A DNA stretch of 64,000 nucleotides from Moorena producens 3L (GTDB lineage: Bacteria; Cyanobacteriota; Cyanobacteriia; Cyanobacteriales; Coleofasciculaceae). Shown here one piece after another: positions 36,605 through 46,705 of this stretch. A program made the translations under genes and the position numbers. The stretch is from assembly GCF_000211815.1 (NCBI RefSeq), contig NZ_GL890940.1, forward strand, positions 16,190 to 80,189. The letters run 5' to 3'. Each line of letters opens with the position of its first letter. The stretch's first letter is position 1. The notes below the pieces were generated by a model, which was not told the origin of the DNA, did no database searches, and saw only the letters and a list, made by a program, of their open reading frames with translations.

Positions 36605-37083
36605 TAAAAATCATCATTTATTCGTTGTTTTCCTTTTCCTCTCCCTCTGGGTCGCCCCATGTTTTACCCTAATGTAAAAAACCTACCCTTATCAGCCCTT
36701 AATAAGGGGGGCTGGCAGAAGGCAGAAGGCAGAAGTAAGGTTTTATCGGTAATGGTTTTTGATAACTAATTATCCGGACATGATCTAACAATTAGCATCA
36801 TTTAGCTGATACAGCGTTCTTCATAACTATCAGATACACAGTATTTTTTCCTTCTTACTTCTTACTTCTTACCTGTTCCCTGTTCCCTGCTCCCTAAAAA
36901 CCTCACCCCATTGAAAATTGCTGTAGTTAAATTCCTGATACATTGAACGTCTGTTTTGTCAAGTAAACTTTATACAAAATAGCTAGAATTACCCCGCAAA
37001 AATAAAGTTATTTGGTAGTTGATCCTTTACTGTTTGCCAGCCGCTACAATTAACGAGGAACAAAAACATCTACTCAATAAACT
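36605..37083. other. Gene-free stretch before the acyl-CoA dehydrogenase
   Basis: Contains GGCAGAA and TTCTTAC short repeats and AT-rich sequence. No RNA gene or clear promoter was recognised. Confidence 0.5.
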
Positions 37084-38298
37084 GTGCAAACTCCTGTTCT
37101 CTTAGATCGGCAAGTCTATGATCCACAAGCCCTCCTGGATCATTTAAGCCAGCTCACTCAGGAAGAGTTTGCCCCTAGGGCGGCTCAATACGACCAGACA
37201 GCAAGCTTCCCAGCAGAAAACTTTGAGACTCTGTTTGATGCAGGTCTTCATGCCCCAGCTGTACCGATTAAGTATGGTGGTTTAGGCTTAGGTCACAGCA
37301 GTGATATCCTCACCCTCTGGATGATGACACGAGAATTAGCAAAGGTAGATTTAGCTTTCACCCGTTGCTGGGAAGGCCATACTAATATACAAGTATTATT
37401 GACTGCCAACGCTAATGAAGCTCAAAAGCAACGTTGGTTTGAAGGGATTGTGCAACGAGGGGAAAAATGGGCGGGTTGGAGTGGCGAACCTCTTTCTAAA
37501 GTCCCTGGGCAAACCAGTGGTATTGGGACAACAGTTAAGGTTGTAGAGGGGGGCTATATTGTTGATGGTTGCAAGGTCTTTGCCACAGGAGCGGATGGGC
37601 TACAATGGGCGATATTGTTTGTGAGTACTGCCGGAACAGGAGCTGTTCGTCATCACGATGGACCAGCGAATTCCGTGTTGATGTTAGCCTGTGATTTATC
37701 AGACCCAAGTGTAAGCTTTGATTCAACCTGGTGGAAACCGATTGGAATGCGGGGAAGTGTAAGTTATCGCGTACAATTCGATCACACCTTTATTCCTAAA
37801 GAAAATCTGATTGGCTATCCAGGGCAATACTTGCTTGAAGAGTGGCAAACTCGCTTTACTCCTCAGTATGGAGCGGCATTTTTGGGGGCGGCAGAAGGGG
37901 CTTATGGTTATGCCCACGCTCATATCAAAAAGCAAGGCAGAGAACAGGATGCTTATGTGCAGCATCGGATTGCTAAATCAACCATGAACATTGAAACCAT
38001 GGACTTGTGGCTACGAAAAGTGGCTTTGTTGTGGGAAACAGGTCAACACCAGCAGGCCAAAGAAGCTGGTAACCGCTTTCGTTATTTGTCAGAAAAATTG
38101 GCACTGGAGACTTTGGAACACTGTACTCGCATGTGTGGCGCTCGTGCTATGATTCAACCCAGTCCTTTGGAACGGATTTATCGCGATTTATCCTTCTATA
38201 CTCTCCATGATAATTGCGATCGCGTTTTGGCCTCCATTGGTCAGGAAATACTGGGGCAAGAAAGCGATCGGGCGTTTTTTAATTCTTCACAGAAGTAA
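37084..38298 (+). CDS. Acyl-CoA dehydrogenase family flavoprotein
   Basis: A 404-aa protein with GTG start at 37084. The order is typical: N-terminal helical domain (residues 1-110), beta domain with W-A-G-W-S-G-E-P and G-Y-I-V-D-G-C-K-V-F-A-T-G-A (the hydroxy-flavin side), and a C-terminal helical domain ending R-I-Y-R-D-L-S-F-Y-T-L-H-D-N. The usual catalytic Glu is not obvious. Relatives include monooxygenase-type and secondary-metabolite dehydrogenases, so the substrate may not be a fatty acyl-CoA. Single gene surrounded by repeats. Confidence 0.85.
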   Translation: MQTPVLLDRQVYDPQALLDHLSQLTQEEFAPRAAQYDQTASFPAENFETLFDAGLHAPAVPIKYGGLGLGHSSDILTLWMMTRELAKVDLAFTRCWEGHTNIQVLLTANANEAQKQRWFEGIVQRGEKWAGWSGEPLSKVPGQTSGIGTTVKVVEGGYIVDGCKVFATGADGLQWAILFVSTAGTGAVRHHDGPANSVLMLACDLSDPSVSFDSTWWKPIGMRGSVSYRVQFDHTFIPKENLIGYPGQYLLEEWQTRFTPQYGAAFLGAAEGAYGYAHAHIKKQGREQDAYVQHRIAKSTMNIETMDLWLRKVALLWETGQHQQAKEAGNRFRYLSEKLALETLEHCTRMCGARAMIQPSPLERIYRDLSFYTLHDNCDRVLASIGQEILGQESDRAFFNSSQK

Positions 38299-38711
38299 GC
38301 ATTCAGCTTAAGCGCTACAGATGGTGCTACTTGAGGTGCTTATGCGCTACAGATGGTGCTACTTGAGGTGCTTTGGGTCTGTGGCCACGCTACACCGAAC
38401 AGTTTATGCCCAAGCACACGCTACTGTTTGCGCAGCACCTCAAGTAGCGCAATCGGTGCTTTTGAATAAAATAAGCGGCGTTGCTGAATTAAGGAATGAA
38501 TGCGCGATCATCTGGTTTTGTTAAAGCCCCCGTGGGTCCCCCGAGCGAGGGATTGCTCGCCCAGAATTGGGGGGCTAGGGCGTGTTTTCAAAGTTTTCCG
38601 CAAGATATTAGATCCCCCCCAGCCCCCCTTATTAAGGGGGGAGCCATACTCAAAGTCCCCCTTTTTTAAGGGAAACGGGGGTACTCGGAGTTTGAAGACA
38701 CGCCCTAGGGG
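38299..38711. repeat. Repeat stretch between the acyl-CoA dehydrogenase and ISAs1
   Basis: GCGCTACAGATGGTGCTACTTGAGGTGCTT units (38312-38370), a CCCCCTTATTAAGGGGGG palindrome (38624-38642) and a TTTGAAGACACGCCCTAGGGG unit that recurs at 40296-40316 on the other side of ISAs1. No gene. Confidence 0.6.
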
Positions 38712-40263
38712 CAGGGCTAATTCATTGTGATCAGAGAAAATTAGGGCAGCCAGAAACTCGCGTAAACTATCAAAGTGAGCTCAATATGGAACTGTCCTAC
38801 TTTTCCGATCAAGATCTTTCAATCATGCTGTCATACCAAATCCGTTTGTCACAACCCCTTTATAAAAATCGACCAAATCTTTGTATGCCAGGAATCTATG
38901 GTTATGCGGATCAGGGGGGTTAGGTAACAGGATTTGGGAAATGTCGTTGTCAGTCAATGGTTGGTGAGCACTCAATCGCTAAAAACCTGCACCGGTTCTA
39001 GGGAGCGAACCTATAAGTCATAGCTTATGAGTGAGACAGCGATTGCTTTGGCACACCGTCAAATGGCTACGACACGACCTTTTGGGTTCCAATCAACCGC
39101 AAAATCTTCTCTATATCATCAGCAATCGACCGGAGTGCCGTGGTGATAGAAGAATAACCGTGGTAGCGTAAGATAGCGATGACTAAACTACGGTACATTG
39201 AGAGATTGCCAGGAGCATTACCAAATTGTATCCTGGAACTATCCTGATCAAGTACCACGTCCTTAACCCAATGTAAACGATTTTCAATTCCCCAATCACC
39301 ACGAATGCCTTGGGCAAATTGTGCGGCATCGAGACATTTACTACTAATATAATAAGCGAGTTGTTGGTAGGGCTTACCTGCTCTTGTACCGATGCGTTCT
39401 AGTTTGACAAGACTAGCTAGACCTTGCCACTCGTCACTTATGCATATGATGTCATCAAAAACAGATACAGTTAATGTGGTGAGACGGTCACTTCTTTTTT
39501 CCCGGCTTATGTCAACACTTATGGGTTGAGTTTTTTGAGTGTTGAGTTTGATTTGTTTGTAGAGATTTTTGGGATTACCTTTCACAGCCATTACATAGTC
39601 GTTTCCACTTTCGACAATTAGTTTGACAGTTTTTTTTGACAGTGTAAAGCCTCAAAGCTCAATATTACTCCTTCTATCCCTAAATTGGCTAAAAGCAACG
39701 GCACAACGTCAATTTCACTACTTTTTTTATTACGAAATTGTTCTAGGGCTAGGGCTACTCCACAGCGACTACTGAAAACAGAAACTACCGAAACGAAGTC
39801 TTGATAAGCTTGAGCATAATTATTCACTGTCCCTTTGATACTTTTGCCATCAACTCAAGCACCAATCACCCTCTTGGGTAGGCACACCATCCCTAATCCA
39901 GTTGGTCAAAACTTGGGCTAATTGAGTAAAATCAATACTCATCATTACTCTCCGAAAAGTCGAGTAATAGGAAAACCCATTGGTGGTAAATCTAAGTTTT
40001 CGAGCAAGGCTTGGTGATGACGACGAGCAAAATCTTCCAAGGCTCGATAACCATAGCAATCGCTCATCGTTGCCATAATCACCAACAGCCAAATTAACCG
40101 CGTTTTCCTCTGGGAGCACGAAAATCTGGGAGCTGGGCTAACGCTTCGATCAGATTAGTTTTCATCAGGGAGAGGAACGAGAGTTCCATATTGAGTTCAC
40201 TTTGATAGTTTACACTAGTTTCTGGCTACTCTAATTTTCTGTGATCACAATGAATTAGCCCTG
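38712..40263 (-). mobile_element. Decayed ISAs1-family element
   Basis: The ends are long inverted repeats of about 80 bases, mostly identical: CAGGGCTAATTCATTGTGAT from 38712 and its complement ending at 40263. The first 20 bases match exactly. Between them is a broken DDE transposase on the minus strand. The element is about 1,550 bp. TTTGAAGACACGCCCTAGGGG occurs on both sides, which may reflect insertion into a duplicated repeat. Confidence 0.8.
39067..40189 (-). pseudogene. ISAs1 transposase remnant
   Basis: Starts at ATG 40189 (M-E-L-S-F-L-S-L-M-K-T-N-L-I-E-A-L-A-Q-L). It shows the family N-terminal D-F-R-A-P-R-G-K-R then a one-base deletion near 40095; the frame continues as L-I-W-L-L-V-I-M-A-T-M-S-D-C-Y-G-Y. 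Other breaks lie near 39955, 39840 and 39610. The C-terminal piece (39067-39591) is long and clear: I-R-G-D-W-G-I-E-N-R-L-H-W-V-K-D-V-V. Several frameshifts make it inactive. Confidence 0.85.
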
Positions 40264-40522
40264 CTTTTTTAAGGGGGATTTAGGGGGATCTCCGAGTTTG
40301 AAGACACGCCCTAGGGGTGGGTTCCTCTTACCTGCTCCCTGCTCCCTAAAACCCACGATTTTGTACAGCAACAGGCCGTCAGCCTTTGGCCAGGCTACGC
40401 GAATGGCTGACGGCTGACGGCTGACGGCTCACCGCTGAATGCTTAGCTAAGCTTGTGGTTCGGCAACTATTGAGCTAGCTGTACTAAAGTGAAAGTTAGT
40501 GTAATCACTGCTAACTTTCACC

Positions 40523-41308
40523 ATGGCTAGAATTCGAGGTATAGGGTTGATTATCCAAGCCCTGATACCAGTTATTTACCTATTAGTAGTTATTCTAACC
40601 TTAGCCACGATTGTGCTGGATATCAACAGTCTTGTGGGTGGACCAGTACAAGAAATCGATAGCGCTCTGGTGACTATCAGTGGCAAATTCGAGCAAACGG
40701 GAAATGTTATTGGTAGTGCCATAGCACCGATTGGTGATCTAGATAAAAAACTGGCTAAAACGGTCGAAACAATTGATAGTATTCCTGAAGAAATAGAGCT
40801 TCCGACTATTCCGATTCCTGATGCTGAACTGCCGATTAAACCAAAAGTTAAATTGAGCAGCAGGGAGTTAAACAAGCCAGTTGTGTTCGTATTTGATATT
40901 CCCAAGATTCCTAAAGAACCTATTCTTAAGATTCCTAAGGTGCGAGTTGAGATTGAAAAGGTACCTGTTGCTTTACCTGATATTCCTGGAGTGAAGGTTA
41001 GTGTATCAGGACTAAAAGAAACGAAAGCCCTTTTAACTAAGAATGTTGAAATTATTGGCACTTTAAATAAAGTTATTGGCATTCTTCCCAATCTTGAGGT
41101 GATTAGAGACCATTACCAAAGACTAATTGTTGGGGAGCAGGGCTTACTAGTAATCATTCAAAAAATTTGCCGTAATCTATTCATTATGATCATCCTGTTG
41201 GCAGGGACTGTCATGCTTTCACTACCCTGGTTGGTTGTGAAATATATCAAGTGGGCTTCCCCTCAGGTAACTGCTGGATGGCAATTAATCAGGGGAGTAT
41301 CTCAATAG
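40523..41308 (+). CDS. Two-helix membrane protein of unknown function, paralogue 1
   Basis: A 261-aa protein. One N-terminal membrane helix (L-I-I-Q-A-L-I-P-V-I-Y-L-L-V-V, about 8-30), a long middle part rich in Pro/Ile/Lys with a repeating I-P-x-I-P pattern (about 90-160), and a C-terminal membrane helix (I-M-I-I-L-L-A-G-T-V, about 222-240). The middle would span or face the periplasm as an extended rod. The next gene (41453-42208) is a paralogue with the same layout. No known family. Confidence 0.6.
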   Translation: MARIRGIGLIIQALIPVIYLLVVILTLATIVLDINSLVGGPVQEIDSALVTISGKFEQTGNVIGSAIAPIGDLDKKLAKTVETIDSIPEEIELPTIPIPDAELPIKPKVKLSSRELNKPVVFVFDIPKIPKEPILKIPKVRVEIEKVPVALPDIPGVKVSVSGLKETKALLTKNVEIIGTLNKVIGILPNLEVIRDHYQRLIVGEQGLLVIIQKICRNLFIMIILLAGTVMLSLPWLVVKYIKWASPQVTAGWQLIRGVSQ

Positions 41309-41452
41309 GGAGCTTCGGAGCAGGTAAGATATAGCAATTATATATCCCATAAGGTACAAAGTGATCCCCCTAAATCCCCCTTAATAAGGGGGACTTTGAG
41401 GTTTAAAACCGTACCTCATAACTGCGATAAACGCTATAATAGAGGTAAGACG

Positions 41453-42208
41453 ATGAGAGTTGATCAAAGCAGTGGTTTAAGGCAACGACTTAATGGTATA
41501 GTCATGATTATCTATGCCTTAATCCCGATTATCATAGTAGTGGTATTTTTGATTACTTTTTTAACAATTTTAAATGACATCAAGAGTCTGGTTACTGGCC
41601 CTTTAGTGGAAATCAATAACACTCTAGTGGAAGTGAAGGAAAGTACTCAAAAAGCCAAAGAAGAAATTGCTAATATCATAGAACCGATCAAAACAGTAAA
41701 GGCAGAGGTGCAAGAAGCCTTAGAGATAGTTGAACAGATTCCTACAGGAGTAACTTTGCCTAATCTTGGCATCCCAGATGTTAATCTTCCGGTGAAACCA
41801 GATGTCAACTTGGGGGGTGGATTTCCGCCTAAGGTGAATATCGAAATGAAAGAGGTTTCAGTGGCTATGCCTACTATTCCTGGGTTTGAAGTACCAGTGG
41901 TTGGTTTGCAACAGGTCAAGGCAGTTTTAAAGGATAATTTGGAAATACTTAGGGTTTTTAATACTATTGTCAGCGGTATTCCTAACCTCGATTCCCTTAG
42001 AGAAGATTCCCAAAAAATTGTAGCAGGGGTGCAGGAATTGGTGAACGGAATTCATAAAATCGGGAGCAAGGTATTAGGGCTGATGATATTTAGCGCAATC
42101 ATGGTGATACCCTGGTTAATTAAGTTATGTATAGTTCCCTACGCTACCTGGGCTTACGGTCAGGTCACCACAGGATGGGCATTAGTTAGTGGTCAAGTGA
42201 CTGAATAA
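41453..42208 (+). CDS. Two-helix membrane protein of unknown function, paralogue 2
   Basis: The start taken is ATG 41453 (M-R-V-D-Q-S-S-G-L-R-Q-R-L), after AGAGGTAAG; an earlier Met at 41396 sits in repeat-like DNA. The 251-aa protein shares the layout of its neighbour: helix about 14-37, a coiled region with E-V-K-E-S-T-Q-K-A-K-E-E, a Pro-rich rod (G-I-P-D-V-N-L-P-V-K-P-D-V-N-L), the shared block V-A-M-P-T-I-P-G-F-E-V-P-V, and a helix at about 210-232. Tandem duplication is likely. The function is unknown; an envelope-spanning structural role is only a guess. Confidence 0.6.
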   Translation: MRVDQSSGLRQRLNGIVMIIYALIPIIIVVVFLITFLTILNDIKSLVTGPLVEINNTLVEVKESTQKAKEEIANIIEPIKTVKAEVQEALEIVEQIPTGVTLPNLGIPDVNLPVKPDVNLGGGFPPKVNIEMKEVSVAMPTIPGFEVPVVGLQQVKAVLKDNLEILRVFNTIVSGIPNLDSLREDSQKIVAGVQELVNGIHKIGSKVLGLMIFSAIMVIPWLIKLCIVPYATWAYGQVTTGWALVSGQVTE

Positions 42209-42302
42209 ATCAGATGGGGAAATCTAAAGGAAAAATGCGATGCTCTAAAGAGCCGCTAAGCGAACGCTTTGGGTGCATCTCATTTTTGCCGTTTGACCAG
42301 AT

Positions 42303-42514
42303 GGTGCGTTAGGGACGGACGCTGCTGGCGAATTCGTGAAACCCTTATTCTGCCGTAATCTGCTCCCCTCTCCCAAGGTTGGGAGAGGGGCTGGGGGTGA
42401 GGGCTGATCGGGCTTCTTGGTAAGTTCGCGAAATATTTCGCCAGCAGCATCGGGACGGAAAGCCTCTGATTTTCCGCCTCTTTGCGCCTTGAACAGTCCG
42501 TCCCGTAACGCACC
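42303..42514. repeat. Palindromic element nested in another palindromic element
   Basis: Outer arms GGTGCGTTAGGGACGGAC and TCCGTCCCGTAACGCACC. Inside them is a second inverted pair, GCTGCTGGCGAA and TTCGCCAGCAGC, around a CCCCTCTCCCAAGGTTGGGAGAGGGG hairpin. A related outer pair is at 35398-35461. The flanking region to 42770 is GTCAGC and GCTGATA repeat. Confidence 0.75.
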
Positions 42515-42770
42515 ACCAGGCTACTCCCTACTAGACCCTAATAAAACACTAATCAATCGATAAATATTTTAAAAAATAGTAAACAGTCAGCACTCAGCGG
42601 TCAGCCTTCAGCCTTCAGCCTTCAGCCGTCAGCTGATTTTATTCAAAAGCTGTTATCCTAGCGTGACCATAGGCTGATAGCTGATAGCTGATACGCGACA
42701 GGCTGATAGCTAAGAGCTTACGGTAAAATAACCAATTTAAATTGCAATTAACAAGTTTAAACTAACTAAG

Positions 42771-43625
42771 ATGCGCATCGCTAAACGGACTAGACCTAGA
42801 CAATTAGACGTAATTATCAAAGGGTCATCCCATAACCATTGGCGTGACCCTTATCATATAATGCTGACCGTTAATTGGCCAATGTTTTTCGGACTAATTG
42901 CGGTTTGTTATTTAGCTATAAACATCGTCTTTGCCCTATTGTACCTAGCTGGAGGAAATTGTATTGAAAACGCCCGTCCAGGTTCTTTTTTCGATGTCTT
43001 TTTCTTCAGCGTTCAGACCATGGCATCCATTGGTTATGGTGCCATGTATCCCGTGACCTCCTATGCTAATATCATTGTTACCATAGAAGCTCTAGTGGGT
43101 TTGATGGCTCTAGCTATGGCAACGGGACTAATGTTTGCCCGCTTCTCTCGCCCTACTGCCAGAGTCATCTTCAGTCGTAGGGCAGTGATTACGCCCCATA
43201 ATGGAGTACCTACTCTCATGTTCCGCACGGCCAATGAACGGGATAATCGGATTCTGGAAGCTCAGCTCAGGGTAAGTTTGCTGCGCTATGAAGTGACCTT
43301 AGAAGGGGAATCCATGCGTCGATTCTACGACATGAAACTGTTGCGTAGCCAAACCCCTAGCTTTGGTCTAACTTGGACAGTGATGCATCCGATTGATCAA
43401 AGTAGTCCGTTATATGGGGAAACACCAGAGTCTCTCGCTGAAATGGAAGCTACACTTATTATCACCCTAGTCGGTATTGATGAAACGGTTTCCCAGACTA
43501 TTCACGCTCGTCACTCCTACACCGCATCAGAAATTTTGTGGGATAGGCGTTTTGTCGATATGTTTCATAGGAAATCAGACGGCAGTAGAATTATTGATTA
43601 TAGCCACTTTCATGATATTAAGTAA
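42771..43625 (+). CDS. Inward-rectifier potassium channel (KirBac type)
   Basis: A 284-aa protein. Slide-helix region and outer helix (about 35-60), pore helix and selectivity filter T-M-A-S-I-G-Y-G (about 82-89), inner helix (about 100-125), then a cytoplasmic immunoglobulin-like domain that starts R-P-T-A-R-V-I-F-S-R-R-A-V-I and includes L-M-F-R-T-A-N-E-R. This is the Kir/IRK layout. It forms tetrameric potassium channels in the plasma membrane. Length is usual for the family. Single gene convergent with dnaG. Confidence 0.93.
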   Translation: MRIAKRTRPRQLDVIIKGSSHNHWRDPYHIMLTVNWPMFFGLIAVCYLAINIVFALLYLAGGNCIENARPGSFFDVFFFSVQTMASIGYGAMYPVTSYANIIVTIEALVGLMALAMATGLMFARFSRPTARVIFSRRAVITPHNGVPTLMFRTANERDNRILEAQLRVSLLRYEVTLEGESMRRFYDMKLLRSQTPSFGLTWTVMHPIDQSSPLYGETPESLAEMEATLIITLVGIDETVSQTIHARHSYTASEILWDRRFVDMFHRKSDGSRIIDYSHFHDIK

Positions 43626-43651
43626 TAGAAATTTATAGGGTTTTAGAACTG

Positions 43652-45610
43652 CTACATAATTAATAGCTCTGAAATACCAACCTGACGTATCTTCTCTAAC
43701 TCGATCAGCCTGCGATTAGCTTCTTGACATTCCTGCCAATAGTATTGCTTACGTTGCCAATCATTACTAAGGTCAATTTTTTGCCATTGCTCTAAACAAT
43801 AGCGCCGATGTTTTTCCAAGGCTACTATTTCTAGAGAAGCTGCTGCTGCCTGTATTACCATCGGGGCTCGCAAAATATCTTCTGTACAGGTTTCGTCAAG
43901 ATGAAATAGATGGGCGACTTGAGTCATTTCCCTAGGAAATTGTAAACTCCGGTCTTGTAAACGGGAGATTAGCTGTTCAGGGGTGGTAGTGTAAAATTGT
44001 GTCCCTATCCCTTGCAGTTCAATAATTTGTTGCCACAAGAATCGATGATGAGAAAGACTAAACAGTAAATCTCCCTGGTCTAGAGTATCAATAATTGTTT
44101 GTCGATACTCCGGACAATGTAAATAAATCCGTAATAGTAAGGCTTCGGCTCGTTCTAAAAGGGTACGTTCTTTACCAACAGGTAGGTTTGAGTCTTGATT
44201 ACCCTGTTGTTTGGTTTTCTTTAACCGAGGTGGGGATTTCTTAAAGGCAGCTCTCAGGGGTTTTTGGAGTTGAGTTTGGAAATTTTCGATGTATAGAGAT
44301 ACTAGTTTCCCTTGTCCTTGACTGAGAATTTGAGCACAGTAGTTAATATAATAAGTGAGCTGATTAATGTCCTCCAGTTGCTTGAGTAACTTAACCATAG
44401 CTTGGGCGACTTGCTGAAATTGATCGGCTTGTTGGAGGTCTTTGCCAATCAGGAGTTGATTAATCTGCCAATCCAGCCACAAGGGAGCATTGAGCAACAG
44501 TTGTCGGTATTGTTCCGTAGCGTCAGGAGCAGATTTTAGGAATTCATCGGCATCTTTGCCATCAGGTAGGTTGAGTACCCGTAGCTGGACAAGCCCTTGG
44601 TAAGCTAGGTTAGCAATTTCTCCAATAGCTCTTTGGGCAGCAGTGGTACCAGCAGCATCCGCATCAAAGTTGAGCACAATTTGCTTCGATTCAGTATAGC
44701 GCGATAGTTGCCGGACTTGATCTAAACTAAAAGCGGTACCAAGGGAGGCGACTATATTAGTAATTCCTGTAGCATGGAGTGCGATCGCATCAAAATATCC
44801 TTCCACCACTACAGCTTGGTCTTGCTTGGTAATGGAATTACGAGCTTTATCTAGGGCAAAGAGGGTTTTACTTTTATCAAACAGGGGAGTTTCTGGGGAG
44901 TTGAGGTATTTCGGTTGCTCATCCCCGAGACTTCTAGCCCCAAAGCCAATCACTCGACCTTGGGTGTCGTGGATGGGAATCATAATGCGATCGCGAAAGC
45001 CATCATAATACCCACCATTGTCCCTAGGCTTAATCAATCCCGCTTGCTCAACTAGCTTAACTGGCTTCCGTTTGTGTTCCACCAGATAACGGTAGATGGT
45101 TTGCCAACTAGCTGGAGCATACCCTAGCTCGAAAGTAATGATGGTTTCCTCACTCAGACCCCTTTGACCGCGCAAGTACTCTAGGGCCTGCTGTCCTTGG
45201 GGTTGTCTGAGGGCATGTTGATAGAAAGCTGTGGCTAAGGCCAGAATCTCGTAGAGTTGCTCTTGTAGAGAAAGTTGCCGTTGTAATTGCTCCCGCTGTT
45301 CCGGTTGCAGGGTTTGGACTGGCACCTGGTAGCGCTGTGCCAAATCCAGCACCACATCCGAGAAGGAGTGCTTGCCAATCTCCATCAGGAATTTAATCGC
45401 ATTCCCTCCAGCTTGGCAGCCGAAGCAGTAATAGAGTTGTTTAGAGGGACTGACAGTGAAACTGGGAGTTTTTTCCTCATGGAAGGGACAGAGACCGACA
45501 TGGTCTCTGCCACGCTTACGCAATACCACATGCTCCGAGATCACATCCACAATGTCAGACCGTTCCTTAACTGCTTCAATAGTGTTTGGGTGTAGCCGTG
45601 GAATGTTCAT
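43652..45610 (-). CDS. dnaG: DNA primase
   Basis: A 652-aa protein. The zinc ribbon is C-P-F-H (Cys41, His44) and Y-C-F-G-C (Cys62, Cys65). The Toprim active site includes V-V-V-E-G-Y-F-D-A-I and N-F-D-A-D-A-A-G, with D-G-K-D-A-D-E further on. A C-terminal helicase-binding part (about 480-652) is helical and variable. It makes RNA primers for replication with DnaB. Length is normal and all catalytic acids are seen. It stands alone here, not beside rpoD. Confidence 0.97.
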   Translation of the reverse strand: MNIPRLHPNTIEAVKERSDIVDVISEHVVLRKRGRDHVGLCPFHEEKTPSFTVSPSKQLYYCFGCQAGGNAIKFLMEIGKHSFSDVVLDLAQRYQVPVQTLQPEQREQLQRQLSLQEQLYEILALATAFYQHALRQPQGQQALEYLRGQRGLSEETIITFELGYAPASWQTIYRYLVEHKRKPVKLVEQAGLIKPRDNGGYYDGFRDRIMIPIHDTQGRVIGFGARSLGDEQPKYLNSPETPLFDKSKTLFALDKARNSITKQDQAVVVEGYFDAIALHATGITNIVASLGTAFSLDQVRQLSRYTESKQIVLNFDADAAGTTAAQRAIGEIANLAYQGLVQLRVLNLPDGKDADEFLKSAPDATEQYRQLLLNAPLWLDWQINQLLIGKDLQQADQFQQVAQAMVKLLKQLEDINQLTYYINYCAQILSQGQGKLVSLYIENFQTQLQKPLRAAFKKSPPRLKKTKQQGNQDSNLPVGKERTLLERAEALLLRIYLHCPEYRQTIIDTLDQGDLLFSLSHHRFLWQQIIELQGIGTQFYTTTPEQLISRLQDRSLQFPREMTQVAHLFHLDETCTEDILRAPMVIQAAAASLEIVALEKHRRYCLEQWQKIDLSNDWQRKQYYWQECQEANRRLIELEKIRQVGISELLIM

Positions 45611-46546
45611 TGCTGGATTACGTGGTTACAATCGGTCAGGGTGTTCTTTATTGTCCCACCATACTCAAACCCTAAAAAACATGCCTGAGGTTTAGTGCCA
45701 TTGCAGTATGACGACTGTGGGCAAGACTTGACACAAGATGCTGTTTCAGATCTTGGTCAAAAAGTCAAGATCCATGGGATCTGTTTTTAGCCAGTTGATC
45801 GGTGAAAGGCTACTAACACTACCCCCAAAGAATTAGGATTAATGACCCGACAGCCACACGACCAATTTGCGAAACAGTATCTCACGGAGTTGCTAACACC
45901 TCATGGTCAGGTGCAAATCAGCCGGGAAGTAACCAGTGAAGTTCGTCAAGTCGATATTTGGTTTCTACCAGCACCTTCGACATCCACACCACCCCAGGTT
46001 TTAGGATTGCTCGGTCAGATGGCATCAACTGCCTGTTTATTGGAACCGTTCCGCAATGCCACAGGGATCATGGCGGTGCGTAATTGTCTGCTAAAGTTGT
46101 TTGCCCTGTATGGTGAGCTGCAGCGCCAGGCACGACGAGAGGTGCGACCCGTGGCGAATTTAATTCGCCAACGGAAAGCGCACCTAAGAAAAATTCTGTC
46201 AGTGAAACCGACTTGACCTGTTTATGGATTCTGTCTCCTTACTGTTCAACCAAGCTGTTGAATGGTTTTGCTGCCAAACTTAATGATTCCGGTAATTGGA
46301 TTGAGGGAGTCTATTTTTTGCCTGAGTTGTTCAAGACAGCCCTGGTGGCCATTAACCAGCTACCGGTTACAGAAGAAACCCTCTGGTTGAGAGTTTTGGG
46401 ACGCGATCGCGTAGCGTGCGCGTAGCGCAATCGCACTCAAACCCAAGCCATTAATGAGTTGGTAGCACTACCGGTCGGACACCCTTTACTAGGGGACGCG
46501 CAAGTCGAAAGCCCCGCGTTTTTAAACCGGGTCAGAAGTTACCGCA

Positions 46547-46622
46547 AGAATAGGGCAGCCTTTACGGTTGGTCGGCTATGAGCAAAAGGGTTAAAACTTT
46601 ATAATTAAGGCTGCCCTATTCT
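46547..46622. repeat. Covarying hairpin element (copy B, loop inverted relative to flanks)
   Basis: A perfect 16-bp stem: AGAATAGGGCAGCCTT (46547-46562) and its complement (46607-46622). The loop TTTACGGTTGGTCGGCTATG has the same orientation as in copy C, but the outer flanks (GAAGTTACCGC on the left and GGTTTCGTCTCCGG on the right) are the reverse complement of those of copies A and C. Confidence 0.8.
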
Positions 46623-46670
46623 AAGGTTTCGTCTCCGGGATGAAGACTCGCAGCGACTTTAGTCGCCGAG

Positions 46671-46699
46671 TTGACAATACTTTAGCGCTATAGTATAAT
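46671..46699 (+). promoter_or_regulatory. Perfect consensus sigma-70 promoter
   Basis: TTGACA (46671-46676), a 17-base spacer and TATAAT (46694-46699). It points into the noncoding structured region that follows, with no ORF, so it probably drives a small RNA from about 46706. Confidence 0.75.
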
Positions 46700-46705
46700 T
46701 CAAGC

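Noticed and set aside
38321..38730. Two short plus-strand frames after the acyl-CoA dehydrogenase
   Set aside because: Composed of GTGCTACTTGAGGTGCTT and AAGGGGGG repeats; no coding signal.
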